Positions 1 to 9,940 of a stretch of 64,000 nt of DNA are shown one piece after another. The position numbers and the translations under genes are program-made. The stretch is from Nostoc sp. CENA543 (GTDB lineage Bacteria; Cyanobacteriota; Cyanobacteriia; Cyanobacteriales; Nostocaceae). The DNA lies in contig NZ_CP023278.1 in the NCBI RefSeq assembly GCF_002896875.1, positions 1-64,000 of the forward strand, written 5' to 3'. The notes under the pieces were generated by a model that ran no database searches, was not told the origin of the DNA, and saw only the letters and a list, made by a program, of their open reading frames with translations. How positions within the stretch are numbered: position 1 is the first letter of the stretch; every line of letters begins with the position of its first letter.

Positions 1-1380
1 ATGGAAATTACTATTGACATTTTATGGAGTCAGGTACTAGAACGCTTACAAATAGAATTATCCCGCCCCACTTTTGAAACTTGGATTAAAACTGCTCATG
101 CAGAAAGATTAGAAAACAATTGTTTATTTATCGTTACACCTAATCCTTTTGCCCGGAATTGGTTACAAAAGTATTACATCAATACTATTGCCCATGTCGT
201 TCACGATATTTTGGGGTATTCCGTAGAAATTTATATCAAGGTGGCTCAGAGTGATGTAGTTGAGGAATTGGGGGACTCAGCAGTGACGTGGGAATTACCA
301 ACCCCAAATCCGATGCTAGAAACGGGACACAAAAAAAGACAGCCAACTACAGATTTAAATGCTAAGTATGTATTTTCTCGGTTTGTGGTGGGTGCAAATA
401 ATCGCATGGCTCATGCGGCTTCCTTAGCAGTGGCGGAATCGCCTGGGCGGGAGTTTAATCCTTTATTTTTGTGTGGTGGTGTAGGTTTAGGCAAGACTCA
501 TCTGATGCAGGCGATTGGCCATTATCGCTTAGAAATCCGCCATGATTCTAAGATATTTTATGTCTCTACAGAACAGTTTACTAATGATTTAATTACGGCG
601 ATTCGCAATGATAGTATGCAGAGTTTCCGAGAGCATTATCGGGCGGCGGATGTGTTGTTAGTAGATGATATTCAGTTTATTGAGGGGAAAGAATACACCC
701 AGGAGGAATTTTTCCACACTTTTAACACTTTACATGAGGCCGGTAAGCAAGTTGTGATTGCCTCTGACCGTCCCCCTAACCAAATTCCCCGTTTACAAGA
801 GCGTCTTTGTTCACGCTTTTCGATGGGGTTGATTGCGGATATTCAGTCTCCCGATTTAGAAACAAGAATGGCTATTCTGCAAAAGAAGGCGGAATACGAA
901 AATATTAGATTACCCCGTGATGTGATTGAATATATTGCCGTGAATTATACTTCTAATATTCGGGAGTTAGAAGGGGCTTTAACTAGAGCATTAGCTTATA
1001 TTTCCATTTGGGGTTTACCGATGACGGTAGAAAATATTGCCCCTGTTTTAGTAACTCCCACGGAAAAATTTGCGGCGACACCGGAGGCGATTTTAAAGGT
1101 AATCGCGGAGAATTTTGATCTCTCTATTGAAGAGTTGAAAGGTAATTCCCGCCGCCGGGAAATTAGCTGGGCGCGGCAAATTGGAATGTATTTGATGCGG
1201 CAGCATACTGATTTAAGTTTACCGAGAATCGGTGAGGAGTTTGGGGGTAAAGACCATACAACTGTGTTATATAGTTGTGAAAAAATTACTCAGTTGCGGG
1301 AGAGCGATCGCTCTCTGTCACAAATTCTGAGAAAATTGAGCGATCGCATTAATATGACTAGTGCTGCTCAACGCAAATAA
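1..1380 (+). CDS. dnaA: Chromosomal replication initiator DnaA
   Basis: ATP-dependent initiator that binds 9-bp boxes and opens the origin. The 459 residues show the family order: an N-terminal oligomerisation domain (about 1-85), a short linker, an AAA+ domain with Walker [10 protein letters not shown] (Lys165) and Walker B VDDIQF (Asp222-Asp223), and a C-terminal DNA-binding domain with the signature [15 protein letters not shown] near residues 420-435. Length is normal for cyanobacteria. The ATG is base 1 of the window, so its promoter and ribosome site are not visible. The DnaA boxes directly downstream, followed by dnaN, make this the origin-proximal dnaA. Two HIP1 octamer cores lie in the 3' end. 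Confidence 0.98.
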   Translation: MEITIDILWSQVLERLQIELSRPTFETWIKTAHAERLENNCLFIVTPNPFARNWLQKYYINTIAHVVHDILGYSVEIYIKVAQSDVVEELGDSAVTWELPTPNPMLETGHKKRQPTTDLNAKYVFSRFVVGANNRMAHAASLAVAESPGREFNPLFLCGGVGLGKTHLMQAIGHYRLEIRHDSKIFYVSTEQFTNDLITAIRNDSMQSFREHYRAADVLLVDDIQFIEGKEYTQEEFFHTFNTLHEAGKQVVIASDRPPNQIPRLQERLCSRFSMGLIADIQSPDLETRMAILQKKAEYENIRLPRDVIEYIAVNYTSNIRELEGALTRALAYISIWGLPMTVENIAPVLVTPTEKFAATPEAILKVIAENFDLSIEELKGNSRRREISWARQIGMYLMRQHTDLSLPRIGEEFGGKDHTTVLYSCEKITQLRESDRSLSQILRKLSDRINMTSAAQRK

Positions 1381-1768
1381 ATACTAAAAGTTTTCCACAA
1401 GCATCACTCTTTTCACTCTCTAAAGTTACTCTAAAATGTTAAGTATTGTATAAAAATAGATTAATATTAAATATTTTCTGTGGAAAAATCACCTGTTTTT
1501 GTGGAAAACTTGATCAAGTATAATTACCCTGTGGAAAACTCTCAGGTTTTTTCCACAAGTTTTCCACAGCTATAAGTTTCATAGATATAATCAACAACTG
1601 ATTGCAGCTAAGTTTTCCACAGTTTCCACAATGTTTAATCAGCTTTGTTGCCCAAAAAAGTGTGATTTTTATTGTCGGTTGTTGAGCATAATCATACTCC
1701 ACACCTGAAACGACACTTGTTTCTTACTGTCCTGGGAAAAGATGAAAATGATACGATAAGACTCCTGT
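1381..1768. other. oriC: Putative chromosome replication origin (oriC) with DnaA-box cluster
   Basis: AT-rich spacer between dnaA and dnaN. I count seven exact TTTTCCACA/TGTGGAAAA 9-mers at 1391-1399 (+), 1479-1487 (-), 1500-1508 (-), 1530-1538 (-), 1549-1557 (+), 1560-1568 (+) and 1613-1621 (+), plus one variant GTTTCCACA at 1622-1630. TTTTCCACA is the cyanobacterial form of the DnaA box. The block 1430-1480 is the most AT-rich part and could be the unwinding element. The small open frame on the minus strand here is a by-product of the boxes, not a gene. Confidence 0.88.
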
Positions 1769-1834
1769 TTGATTTTTAAAATCACTCAATTCCTAGTTCT
1801 CAATCCCCAATTCCTAGTACCCAGTTTCCCAGCT

Positions 1835-2995
1835 ATGAAATTAGTTTGCTCCCAAAGTGACCTGAGTGCGAATCTTTCCCTTGTTAGTCGTGCTGTACCT
1901 TCTAGACCGACTCATCCCATACTAGCCAATGTGCTGCTACAAGCAGATGCTCAAAATAATCAGGTTAGCCTCACCGCTTTTGACCTCAGTTTAGGAATTC
2001 GCACTAGCTTTAATGCAGAGGTTTGGCAAGAGGGAGCGATCGCACTGCCGGCTAAATTATTAGTAGATATTACCTCTCGTTTACCAGAGGGAGAAATCAC
2101 CCTCGATGATGAATCTACGGATAGTAACACCACAGGAGAGGGTTTAGTTGTCACCCTCACCCCCAAAACAGGACAATATCAATTACGGGCTATGGGTGCA
2201 GAAGAGTTTCCCGAATTACCTCTAATTGAAAACACTGAAGCTATTTATATCAGTGCCACGGCATTAATCGAAGGTTTGCGGGGTTCTTTATTCGCCACAA
2301 GTGCGGATGAAACTAAACAAGTCCTGACAGGAGTGCATTTAACAGTTAAACAAGACACCTTAGAATTTGCGGCGACTGATGGACACCGCCTAGCAGTGGT
2401 AGAAACCACTAATGAACGTCCCTTAGAAGCGGATGAACAGCAATTAGAAGTCACAGTTCCCGCTAGAGCCTTGCGCGAACTAGAGCGAATGTTAGCGCAC
2501 AATGCCGCTTCTGATGAACCAATAGCCCTATACTTAGACCAAGGTCAGGTAGTGTTTGCATGGGCTAATCAACGCCTGACTAGTCGCACCTTAGAAGGTC
2601 AGTATCCTGCCTATCGTCAACTGATTCCGCGACAATTTGAACGGCAAGTGACAGTAGAACGCCGTCAATTTTTAAGTACATTAGAAAGAATTGCTGTATT
2701 AGCAGATCAAAAAAATAATATTGTCAAACTGAGTATAGATGCTAATGAGCAGAAATTGACTTTATCTTGTGAAGCTCAAGAAATGGGTAGTGGTAGAGAG
2801 TCAATGCCGGCTCAAATTTCCGGCACAGATATAGATATTGCCTTTAACGTTAAGTATTTAATGGAAGGTTTAAAAGCTCTGTCAGCTTCAGAAATTCAAA
2901 TGCACTTAAATCAAGAATTAACTCCAGTAATTTTTACGCCGTTAGGCGGTTTTAAGATGACTTATTTAGCTATGCCAATTCAATTGAGAAATTAA
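1835..2995 (+). CDS. dnaN: DNA polymerase III sliding clamp (beta subunit)
   Basis: Beta clamp that tethers the replicase to DNA. From the ATG at 1835 the product is 386 residues and starts MKLVCSQSDLSANLSLVSRAV, the usual clamp N-terminus; three repeated clamp folds follow, with ATDGHRLAVVE in the middle and a C-terminus ending LAMPIQLRN (family consensus MP(V/M)R(L/I)). A longer frame from a TTG at 1769 would add 22 residues of repeat-like sequence and is rejected. It follows dnaA and oriC, the standard bacterial order. The reading frame is intact. Confidence 0.97.
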   Translation: MKLVCSQSDLSANLSLVSRAVPSRPTHPILANVLLQADAQNNQVSLTAFDLSLGIRTSFNAEVWQEGAIALPAKLLVDITSRLPEGEITLDDESTDSNTTGEGLVVTLTPKTGQYQLRAMGAEEFPELPLIENTEAIYISATALIEGLRGSLFATSADETKQVLTGVHLTVKQDTLEFAATDGHRLAVVETTNERPLEADEQQLEVTVPARALRELERMLAHNAASDEPIALYLDQGQVVFAWANQRLTSRTLEGQYPAYRQLIPRQFERQVTVERRQFLSTLERIAVLADQKNNIVKLSIDANEQKLTLSCEAQEMGSGRESMPAQISGTDIDIAFNVKYLMEGLKALSASEIQMHLNQELTPVIFTPLGGFKMTYLAMPIQLRN

Positions 2996-3021
2996 TAACT
3001 GCCAGTGATGGTTTCAAACTT

Positions 3022-3047
3022 GTAGTAAGGACGGAAGTCCTTACTAC
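3022..3047. terminator. Hairpin between convergent dnaN and histidine kinase genes
   Basis: Perfect 11-bp stem GTAGTAAGGAC / GTCCTTACTAC with a GGAA loop. It lies 27 bases after the dnaN stop and overlaps the stop codon of the minus-strand kinase gene, so it may end transcription from either side. The run of T expected of a classical intrinsic terminator is weak. The arms resemble a mobile palindromic element common in these genomes, so it may be a repeat rather than a dedicated terminator. Confidence 0.55.
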
Positions 3048-5803
3048 GGACTGGGTTGTTTGATGGGGATTTCAATCTGAAATTCTGTACCTGTACCTAA
3101 TTGCGAATCACATTTAAACACACCACCATGTTTATCTACAACAATGCCGTAACTAATTGATAATCCCAAACCAGTACCTTTACCTACAGGCTTAGTAGTA
3201 AAAAATGGGTCGCAGATTCTGTTTCTAAAATTTTCGGGAATACCAGGGCCATTATCCCTAATTTGAATAACAACACTTTGAGTCTTGTCTGCTAACTCAC
3301 CCATACTAGTACGGATGATAATTTGATGTTGATAATTTTCTGATGGCGATCGCCGATAATCCTCTAAAGCATCGATGGCATTACTCAGAACATTCATAAA
3401 TACTTGATTCATTTGTCCGGCATAGCACTCTACCAAGGGGATATCGTTATATTCTTTGATGATACTAATAGCAGGAATATCTGGTTTAGCTTTCAGACGG
3501 TGCTGTAAAATCAACAATGTACTGTCTATGCCTTCATGAATATCCACAGCTTTCATTTCTGCTTCATCCAGGCGAGAGAAATTGCGTAAGGACATGACAA
3601 TTTGACGGATGCGTTCTACGCCTATTTGCATAGAACATAAAGTTTTGGGCAAATCCTCAGCTAAAAATTCTAAATCTATCTTTGCTGCTAAATTTTGAAT
3701 CGCTTCATTCCCCGTAGGAAATTCCTGCTGATAAAGCTCCAACATGCTCAACAAATCTGTTGCATATTCACTCACATGAGAGAGATTGCCATAAATAAAG
3801 TTAACCGGATTATTAATTTCGTGGGCAATCCCTGCTACTAATTGTCCCAAGGAAGACATTTTTTCCGTTTGAATCAGTTGGCTTTGAGTTTGTTGTAAAT
3901 GATGTAGTGCTTGAGTTAATTTTTGGGCTTGTTGTTGTGTTTGGTTTAGGAGTTCGGCTTGTTGTAGTGCTACTCCTAATTGGGCGGCAATTTGGGTGAT
4001 GAAATTAACTTCTGAAGTTTTCCATTGTCGGGGGGTTGAGTGTTGATATGTGGCTAACAAACCCCAAAGTTTCTGCCCAACAAAAATAGGGGCGAGAACA
4101 AAAGCCTTAATTTGATAGCGTTCTAAAACATCAACATGACACTTGTCAAATCCCATTTTGCGAATGTCGTTGGCTGCAAATGTTTCATTGTGGCGATATC
4201 TTCCACCTTCGGTTTTTTGTAAGTAAGTATCATTCCAAACTGAATTAATGCCAAGTCTGGATTGATGTGACCAGTGTGAATTAACGGCTTCAAAATCGCC
4301 GACGAATTCACCACCCCATTCAGCATTAAAACGATAAACTGAAACGCGGTCTGCTTTGATCAACTGACAGACTTCTTCCGTGGTAATTTTAAAGATGGTT
4401 TCAGTATCTAGAGATTCCCGAATTTTAGTAATTACCCCAAAAACAGCCTGTTGTTGTTCTGCTGTTTCTTGCAGTTCTAGAGTGCGTTTAGCAACTTGTT
4501 GTTCCAAGTTTTCATTAAAAGCTTGCACCTGTTGATATAGTTCATATTGCTGAATTGCAGCAGCAAAATGTTTACCTAGTGCTTGCGCTAGTTCTATATC
4601 TTCATTTGTCCAAATTTGAGCTTGTTCTTTTTTGTACTCCCGCCATAACTCAAATGATAACCGGGGGTAAAGTTGTCTTTGATCAGGATCATGCTGACCA
4701 GCCCAAAGAGTTTCAGTATCTATACTTTCGCGAAAAATACTTAAATACCCTAACAACTGTTGACGATATTCTAAGGGAATGATCAAAACGCTGCGAATAT
4801 TGGTTGCTTGAAAAGCAGGTTGTAAACTTCGCCAAGTGGAAGTTTGATAAATATCGGAAATTGCCCAAACGCGATAATCATGGAATTTATAATGTTCCTG
4901 CCAAGCACTGTACTGCTCTACGAGAGGATAGATTGTGGGTTGGGTAATTATGGGTTGTTGACCGCAAGTATAAAGCCGCACACACTCCCCACCAGGAATT
5001 AAACATTCACTTAAACTTTTTTGATGACCATTTTGCAGGTCAAAAGCTTGGTTTCTCAAACACAAACGACCACCAACGCCATTAAAAGCTTGCACTGTGG
5101 CTTCTAAGGCTGGTTGCAAAACAATGGTGGGTAAGGAGTGTAGTAAAGTTGCAATGTGGTTAATTATGGCTTCCCGTTGGGCTTTAGCGCGGGCTTGGTT
5201 TAGGAGTTCACTTTGGGCGATCGCAACAGATAATTGATCTACGACCATTTGCATCGCTTCTAACTCATGCTCAGAAATGTTGCGGGCTTCAGAGTGATGG
5301 GATACTAACAATCCCCAAAGTGTATCTTGATGGATAATAGGAGCAACCACAGAAGATTTCACACCCATTGCCTCTAAATACTTTATATGGCAAGGATCTA
5401 CGGGTCGATAGCGAATTTCTTCAGAAATTTGTTCTCCTGTTTCAGAGTTGTATAAACCACTTTGACCAGTTTCCCCAGTCTCAACATTAACTGCACAACG
5501 CACTTTGGATTTGAGAAACAATTCTCTAGCTTCACGGGGAATATCATCGGCGGGAAAATTTAAACCTAGTAGTGAAGGTAGACGATGTTCATAAATTGAT
5601 TCCGCAATAACTTGACCGCTACCATCTGCATGAAATTTATAAATCATGACTCGGTCAGTTCCTAGCAAAGAACGTACCTCCGCCGTTGTTGCTGTGATGA
5701 TATCTTCTAACTCTAAAGACTGACGAATCCGAGTTGTAATCCGACGTAGTATACTTTCTTGATCAAGGTTGACCTGTAAGTTGGCTTTAGCGATCAAAGA
5801 CAT
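3044..5803 (-). CDS. Phytochrome-like multi-GAF sensor histidine kinase
   Basis: A 919-residue two-component sensor kinase without membrane segments, so probably cytoplasmic. GAF1 (about 15-200) carries the phytochrome-type lasso motif [11 protein letters not shown] (about 83-93) and a Cys138-His139 pair in [13 protein letters not shown], which aligns with the bilin-binding Cys-His of Cph1-type phytochromes. GAF2 (about 215-430) lacks such a pair. GAF3 (about 455-640) has Cys555-His in [12 protein letters not shown], the cyanobacteriochrome position. A coiled coil leads into the HisKA domain (H661 in [10 protein letters not shown]) and an HATPase domain with DNGPGIP and [11 protein letters not shown]. 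No PHY domain is evident. No response regulator is adjacent. Bilin binding is inferred from the Cys-His pairs only. Confidence 0.9.
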   Translation of the reverse strand: MSLIAKANLQVNLDQESILRRITTRIRQSLELEDIITATTAEVRSLLGTDRVMIYKFHADGSGQVIAESIYEHRLPSLLGLNFPADDIPREARELFLKSKVRCAVNVETGETGQSGLYNSETGEQISEEIRYRPVDPCHIKYLEAMGVKSSVVAPIIHQDTLWGLLVSHHSEARNISEHELEAMQMVVDQLSVAIAQSELLNQARAKAQREAIINHIATLLHSLPTIVLQPALEATVQAFNGVGGRLCLRNQAFDLQNGHQKSLSECLIPGGECVRLYTCGQQPIITQPTIYPLVEQYSAWQEHYKFHDYRVWAISDIYQTSTWRSLQPAFQATNIRSVLIIPLEYRQQLLGYLSIFRESIDTETLWAGQHDPDQRQLYPRLSFELWREYKKEQAQIWTNEDIELAQALGKHFAAAIQQYELYQQVQAFNENLEQQVAKRTLELQETAEQQQAVFGVITKIRESLDTETIFKITTEEVCQLIKADRVSVYRFNAEWGGEFVGDFEAVNSHWSHQSRLGINSVWNDTYLQKTEGGRYRHNETFAANDIRKMGFDKCHVDVLERYQIKAFVLAPIFVGQKLWGLLATYQHSTPRQWKTSEVNFITQIAAQLGVALQQAELLNQTQQQAQKLTQALHHLQQTQSQLIQTEKMSSLGQLVAGIAHEINNPVNFIYGNLSHVSEYATDLLSMLELYQQEFPTGNEAIQNLAAKIDLEFLAEDLPKTLCSMQIGVERIRQIVMSLRNFSRLDEAEMKAVDIHEGIDSTLLILQHRLKAKPDIPAISIIKEYNDIPLVECYAGQMNQVFMNVLSNAIDALEDYRRSPSENYQHQIIIRTSMGELADKTQSVVIQIRDNGPGIPENFRNRICDPFFTTKPVGKGTGLGLSISYGIVVDKHGGVFKCDSQLGTGTEFQIEIPIKQPSP

Positions 5804-6226
5804 TGCTTTTATTTCAATTAATGTCAGAATGTTTTGTGATTTTTATAAATCTAAAAATATTGTGAATTTTATTTAATACGCTTGTCTACGGTGAAACCAC
5901 GGTCAAAATTTTATTGATTTATTTATATGTCTTTACATTAATTTATATTTTAAAAATATGAATAATTTTTATTGAGTAAGTTGATTAATCTAGCAAGATT
6001 TTTTCATCAAAAAACATCAGAATGCGATATGAAAGTTTTCCATGAAAACTAACAAAACATAGATTTTATCTGTCATTTATGAGGTAAAACTCTCGAATCT
6101 GCGACTTTTTGGTTATGTAATACCAAATAGGGATAGGTAGTATTGTTTTGAGATTCTGGAATAGCCGATGAATCTCAGCTTTCAATCCAAAATAGGTATA
6201 ATTTTCCCATTCACAATGAAAAATAA
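5804..6226. other. Gene-free AT-rich spacer upstream of the histidine kinase
   Basis: About 420 bases between the start of the minus-strand kinase and the terminator of the ArsA-type gene. It is very AT-rich and should hold the kinase promoter. I see no conserved coding frame and no recognised RNA; the small plus-strand frame at 6168-6404 runs into the ArsA-type gene in the wrong frame and is a shadow. Confidence 0.5.
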
Positions 6227-6259
6227 TATCCCCGATTTGTTTCAAGAAATCAGGGATAT
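6227..6259 (-). terminator. Intrinsic terminator of the ArsA-type ATPase gene
   Basis: Read on the minus strand: ATATCCCTGATTT, a short loop, AAATCGGGGATAT (13-bp stem with one G-U pair), then ATTATTTTTCATT as a T-rich run. It starts 24 bases beyond the stop codon of the minus-strand gene. Stem plus T-run fits a Rho-independent terminator. Confidence 0.75.
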
Positions 6260-6282
6260 TTCAGTATCAAAAGTTACGATAA

Positions 6283-7470
6283 TTAGGCTTTGCCAACTTC
6301 AGCGAAACGGATTTTCAAGTAGTCTTCTTCCATTTTCGCGCCTGCGGGTTGGAGTGCAGCCAAAGCTTGAGGTAATACCAAATTACGCCGATGATTACCA
6401 ATAGTAATGTTTAATTCATCACCTGTTTTACTGAGTTGAATTTGATTTTTAGGTATTCCAGGTAAGTAAAGTTCTAAGCTGTATTGATTTTGTTCCTGCA
6501 CTACTCTAACGGTGGTTTCTTTGTAATATACCTGGGTAGGATCTTCGTCTTTGTAGAGGGTTTCTTTTAACCGTTCTAAGGCAGCTAAACCACACATTTC
6601 TTCAGAAAATAGCGGTACTTCCTTCACTGGTAGCGGCAGAAAGTTATCGTGGATTTCTTGACGATACTCTTCTTGATTTTGTTTCCAACGTTGGAAAAAG
6701 GGATCTTGCACTTCCGCCGGGATAATACGATTAGCCACAACTAAATCAGTAGCGACATTATATAGACTCAGATAAGCATGGGCGCGTAGGGATTCTTTAA
6801 TTACCATTTTTTCGGGATTGGTAATTAAGCGGACTGAAGTTTGAGTATTATCTGTTAATACCTTTTCCAACGCTTCAATCTGCTCATAAAACTCATAAGG
6901 TGCATCCATTACCTCTTTGTCGGGTAAGGAAAACCCTGCAATGGGTTTAAAAATCGGTTCAACTAAAGGACGCAATGCGACAGAAATGTTTTGAAATGGT
7001 TTGTAAAAACGTCGCATATACCAGCCACCAACCTCTGGTAGACTCAGCAGTCGTAATGCTGTACCGGTGGGTGCAGAGTCGATAATTAAGACATCATACT
7101 CGCCTTCATCATAGTGGCGTTTCATTCTGACTAAGCCAAAAATTTCGTCCATCCCTGGTAGAATGGCTAATTCTTCGGCTTGTACTCCTTCTAAACCTCT
7201 AGCCTGCAAAACTTGGGTGATATATCGCTTAACTGCACCCCAGTTACCTTCTAGTTCTTGTAGTGCGTCTAGTTCTGCACCCCATAAGTTAGGGCGAATT
7301 TGCCGGGGTGCGTGTCCTAGTTCTAGATCAAAACTATCGGCTAATGAGTGGGCAGGGTCGGTACTCAAAACCAGTGTACGATATCCTAATTCTGCACAAC
7401 GGAGTCCAGTCGCCGCCGCAACCGAAGTTTTACCCACGCCGCCTTTACCTGTCATTAAAATTACTCGCAT
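6283..7470 (-). CDS. ArsA/Get3-family ATPase with C-terminal Hsp20-like domain
   Basis: P-loop ATPase of the TRC40/Get3/ArsA class (395 residues). The deviant Walker A GKGGVGKT with Lys14 is at the extreme N-terminus, followed by [13 protein letters not shown] (switch I, Asp-Pro-Ala-His) and LIIDSAPTG (switch II). Residues about 315-395 form an alpha-crystallin-like domain ([17 protein letters not shown]), the ArsA_HSP20 arrangement found in cyanobacteria and plants. The paired zinc-binding cysteines of eukaryotic Get3 and the arsenite-sensing cysteine triad are not apparent, so arsenite efflux is unlikely; a tail-anchored-protein or chaperone role is inferred. No arsenic genes are nearby. 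Confidence 0.92.
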   Translation of the reverse strand: MRVILMTGKGGVGKTSVAAATGLRCAELGYRTLVLSTDPAHSLADSFDLELGHAPRQIRPNLWGAELDALQELEGNWGAVKRYITQVLQARGLEGVQAEELAILPGMDEIFGLVRMKRHYDEGEYDVLIIDSAPTGTALRLLSLPEVGGWYMRRFYKPFQNISVALRPLVEPIFKPIAGFSLPDKEVMDAPYEFYEQIEALEKVLTDNTQTSVRLITNPEKMVIKESLRAHAYLSLYNVATDLVVANRIIPAEVQDPFFQRWKQNQEEYRQEIHDNFLPLPVKEVPLFSEEMCGLAALERLKETLYKDEDPTQVYYKETTVRVVQEQNQYSLELYLPGIPKNQIQLSKTGDELNITIGNHRRNLVLPQALAALQPAGAKMEEDYLKIRFAEVGKA

Positions 7471-7564
7471 GGATGATTCTGCCCTGCCTGAGAATTGTTT
7501 ACATTTGTTTACCTTCTTTCTATTATCAATGGTTTTGGGGCGTGGGGCATGGGGTATTCTGACG

Positions 7565-7611
7565 GGTGTAGGGGTTTAGGGGTGTAAGGGTTTAAGGGTT
7601 TAAGGGTTTAG
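7565..7611. repeat. Short tandem repeat, GGGTTTA-type units
   Basis: Imperfect tandem GGGTGTA/GGGTTTA/AGGGTTTA units in the spacer between two minus-strand genes. It belongs to the short tandemly repeated repetitive (STRR) class seen throughout this window. Confidence 0.8.
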
Positions 7612-7633
7612 TGTTATTGGAAGTATTTTTTTC

Positions 7634-7903
7634 CTATTCCTTGTTTCCTTGTAATAGCTGATCTAGTTTATTTTCGATGTCTGAGAGTTTTTTGAGGATG
7701 GTGGGGCGATCGCCATCGACGGAAAGTAGTAAGTTAAAGATGCCTTCTTGTACCTGTATCAATCTCTCTACTGATTTTTGCAGTTGAATCATCCCTTCGC
7801 GGAGTTCTTGACGTTCTTCCCTGGTGTCTGCCATTTCATCTAACATGGCTTGGACGGTTTTAGCGTTAGTTTCAATGAGTTGTTTGAGTTCTTTATCAGC
7901 CAT
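7634..7903 (-). CDS. Small coiled-coil protein of unknown function
   Basis: An 89-residue, strongly charged and helical protein (for example EERQELREGMIQLQKSVERL near residues 29-48), predicted by eye to be coiled coil along most of its length. I do not recognise a family. It starts MADKELKQLIETNAK at an ATG and lies 84 bases downstream of the minus-strand Uma2 gene, so the two may be co-transcribed. Similar short coiled-coil proteins often sit beside Uma2 genes in cyanobacteria; that is recollection, not something the sequence proves. Confidence 0.6.
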   Translation of the reverse strand: MADKELKQLIETNAKTVQAMLDEMADTREERQELREGMIQLQKSVERLIQVQEGIFNLLLSVDGDRPTILKKLSDIENKLDQLLQGNKE

Positions 7904-7986
7904 AGCGATCGCTCTTTTGGGTTCAGTATATTATTTCTTTTGTTAAATGCTTCAGTGAGTTTGCAGTCAGTTTACGCAAAATTTGC

Positions 7987-8685
7987 TTATTCGTCTGTAT
8001 TTTCTAGGTTTACCCCCAAAGCTTTTAACCTCGCCTTGAGTTCTTCTACTTGATTTTCTGCTTTGGCTGCTCTTTCTTCTGCTGTGGGTAATAATTGCTT
8101 TTCTGGGCTAAAAAACCGCAATTTTGACTCATAAATACCTAAGAACAACTCTAATTGTTGACTCCACAACCATCCTTGAGAATTTGGTTCTATGGGCTGA
8201 TATTTACCACTCACTAAGCAAAACCCTTGAAATTCCAAAGTCACGGGATGAAACCAAAAATATTCCGGTGTGCGAAAAGTCTCTTGATATAGCTCAAATT
8301 TAGTTCCTTTATCCACTTTGGCAGTGCTATCTGAGAGTAATTCCACAATTACGTTAGGATATTTACCCTGTTCTGCCCATAATACCCAACTTTTGCGGGG
8401 ACGGTTTTCACAACCTAAAACTACAAAAAAATCTGGGCCGCGAAAATCTCTGGTGGTAATTTGTTCTGGACTAAAATATATTGTTAAATTGCCACTGGCG
8501 TAGAAATCATTACGTTTACGCCACCACCATTTGAGACAAGCCAATAACAATTCTATTTGTTCTCGGTGCAAGTCACTTTCCACAGGTGGCTCATCACTCC
8601 ACAAATCACTAGGTGGAATGATAATATCTTCTACCTCTGTATGTATAGTGTCCGCAGTTACTTCCGAATCTTTAGCAGCCGTCAT
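7987..8685 (-). CDS. Uma2 family (DUF820) putative endonuclease
   Basis: A 232-residue member of the Uma2/DUF820 family, a restriction-endonuclease-like PD-(D/E)XK fold greatly expanded in cyanobacteria. Family features are FRGPDFFVVLG, the core VIVELLSDSTAKVDKGTKFE and PEYFWFHPVTLEFQGF. The last 35 residues form a coiled coil (TAEERAAKAENQVEELKARL), a common Uma2 tail. In vivo function of the family is unknown. Starts at an ATG; the frame is intact. Confidence 0.85.
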   Translation of the reverse strand: MTAAKDSEVTADTIHTEVEDIIIPPSDLWSDEPPVESDLHREQIELLLACLKWWWRKRNDFYASGNLTIYFSPEQITTRDFRGPDFFVVLGCENRPRKSWVLWAEQGKYPNVIVELLSDSTAKVDKGTKFELYQETFRTPEYFWFHPVTLEFQGFCLVSGKYQPIEPNSQGWLWSQQLELFLGIYESKLRFFSPEKQLLPTAEERAAKAENQVEELKARLKALGVNLENTDE

Positions 8686-8747
8686 AACACTGAGTGACGA
8701 TATTGATTAATTTTAGTTTAGTGCTAATTTCATTGATTATTTGTCGG

Positions 8748-9122
8748 TTAGGAGAAATGCTGTTTCAGTACATCTAACCGTGAACAGTGCCAATAATCAA
8801 TATGAGAATTAATTAAGCCATTGGAATTAAGTCCTAGTTCACTCCAGCCAGAGATGGCAATGCGGGGTTTCCAAGGTAGGGGAGTATTCCAACTCAGTGT
8901 CCATTCAGTTTTGATTGTGTTTTCCAATTTTTGAATATTATGCAAATCCATCCGGCAGTTTAAAAACCAGGTTTGGATGAATTTAATCATTTTTTTATAT
9001 CGCTCAACACCACGAAAATTATTTAATGGGTCTTGAAAATAAACATCAGCAGCATAGATGCTGTAGGTTTGATCTACGGGAAATCGTTGGTAGTCTGCTT
9101 TGAGAATTTCGATAATATCCAT
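8748..9122 (-). CDS. DUF2358 protein (SnoaL/NTF2-like fold)
   Basis: A 124-residue protein recognised as DUF2358 from its N-terminus (ILKADYQRFPVDQTYSIYA) and the segment VYFQDPLNNFRGVERYKKMI, followed by TEWTLSWNTPLPWKPRIAISG. The fold should be the cone-like NTF2/SnoaL type found in plants and cyanobacteria; no biochemical function is established. Its ATG (9120-9122) directly abuts the stop codon of the upstream gene (minus strand TAAATG), so translation is probably coupled. Confidence 0.8.
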   Translation of the reverse strand: MDIIEILKADYQRFPVDQTYSIYAADVYFQDPLNNFRGVERYKKMIKFIQTWFLNCRMDLHNIQKLENTIKTEWTLSWNTPLPWKPRIAISGWSELGLNSNGLINSHIDYWHCSRLDVLKQHFS

Positions 9123-9704
9123 TTATTCATTTGGGTTAGATTCTACTTCTTGCCAAAGTCTTTCTAATTGTCTGCGCCAAGCTGCTAAAACTTCTTCTCT
9201 ATCGGCTGACGTTTGGTTAATTTCTCCTAATAACCCTTCTGCATAGAACCGTTCTAGGTTTTGCATAGTGGCTGGGAGAGATTGTCCTTGTTGTTTAGCG
9301 GCTTTCACAATTTGGCGGATGCGGGTTTCAATGAGGCTATTGAAGACTTCGTTCAAGCCTGAACTGTGTAAAGAAATGAGTTGAGCGATCGCACTCTGTA
9401 AATCAGCACTGACTAAAGTATGGCTATGATGGTGATACACTCCCCAAATTACGCCTTCATGCAGAGCATAGCGGACTGCTTGAGTAGTATCAAAGTTTGC
9501 TGCTAAAAACTGTTCTAGAAATGGTTGTGCGGCTTGTAATGGCACAATGGGTAAGAGAACTCGCAGCCAAGTTTCATCTTCTGATAGCAATACCAACAGT
9601 CTAAATCTAGGCGTATCTATTTGCCATGAGCCGGATGCAAGTGTTTGTAAGTCGGCTGAACCGAATATTTCAGTCAGAGTTCCCGCTATTTCTTCAGGTT
9701 TCAC
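9123..9704 (-). CDS. Conserved cyanobacterial protein of unknown function
   Basis: A 193-residue acidic protein with no motif I can name. The first half (about 1-110, FRLLVLLSEDETWLRVLLPI) looks alpha/beta and is reminiscent of class-I secretion-chaperone/YbjN-like folds; the second half (TRIRQIVKAAKQQGQSLPA, then RQLERLWQEVESN) is helical. The coupled DUF2358 gene downstream shares its transcript. Starts at an ATG. No signal peptide or membrane segment. Confidence 0.7.
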   Translation of the reverse strand: MKPEEIAGTLTEIFGSADLQTLASGSWQIDTPRFRLLVLLSEDETWLRVLLPIVPLQAAQPFLEQFLAANFDTTQAVRYALHEGVIWGVYHHHSHTLVSADLQSAIAQLISLHSSGLNEVFNSLIETRIRQIVKAAKQQGQSLPATMQNLERFYAEGLLGEINQTSADREEVLAAWRRQLERLWQEVESNPNE

Positions 9705-9832
9705 GCTACTTTGCTCCGAATTCCAAGTTCAACAGAAGACACGAGCATTAGGTAAGTCTAGGGTTACTTTAAAAATCTACCACCTTCACCTCACACTTAG
9801 TCACCTGAGAAGGGTAGAAATGTGGTCTTTTA

Positions 9833-9912
9833 GAGACTTCCAGAAAATAAACTATCCAAATTTATTTTCTTTAAAACAACTGTTTTTCCCCCTGCCCCTT
9901 GCCATTAACGTG
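9833..9912. repeat. Dispersed intergenic repeat, copy A
   Basis: Block containing CCAGAAAATAAACTATCC, a TTTATTTTCT stretch, a C-rich run and GCCATTAACGTGA. An 80-95 bp near-copy with the same order lies at 28585-28680. Both copies end 28-29 bases from the stop codon of a minus-strand kinase gene. Confidence 0.75.
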
Positions 9913-9940
9913 ATTTTATATTTTTTAAATTGTAAGTCCC

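Noticed and set aside
1514-1702. 62-codon minus-strand frame in oriC
   Set aside because: It is made of the DnaA boxes and is not like any protein.
6283-7470. ArsA as an arsenite pump
   Set aside because: The arsenite cysteine sites are not apparent and no ars genes are adjacent.
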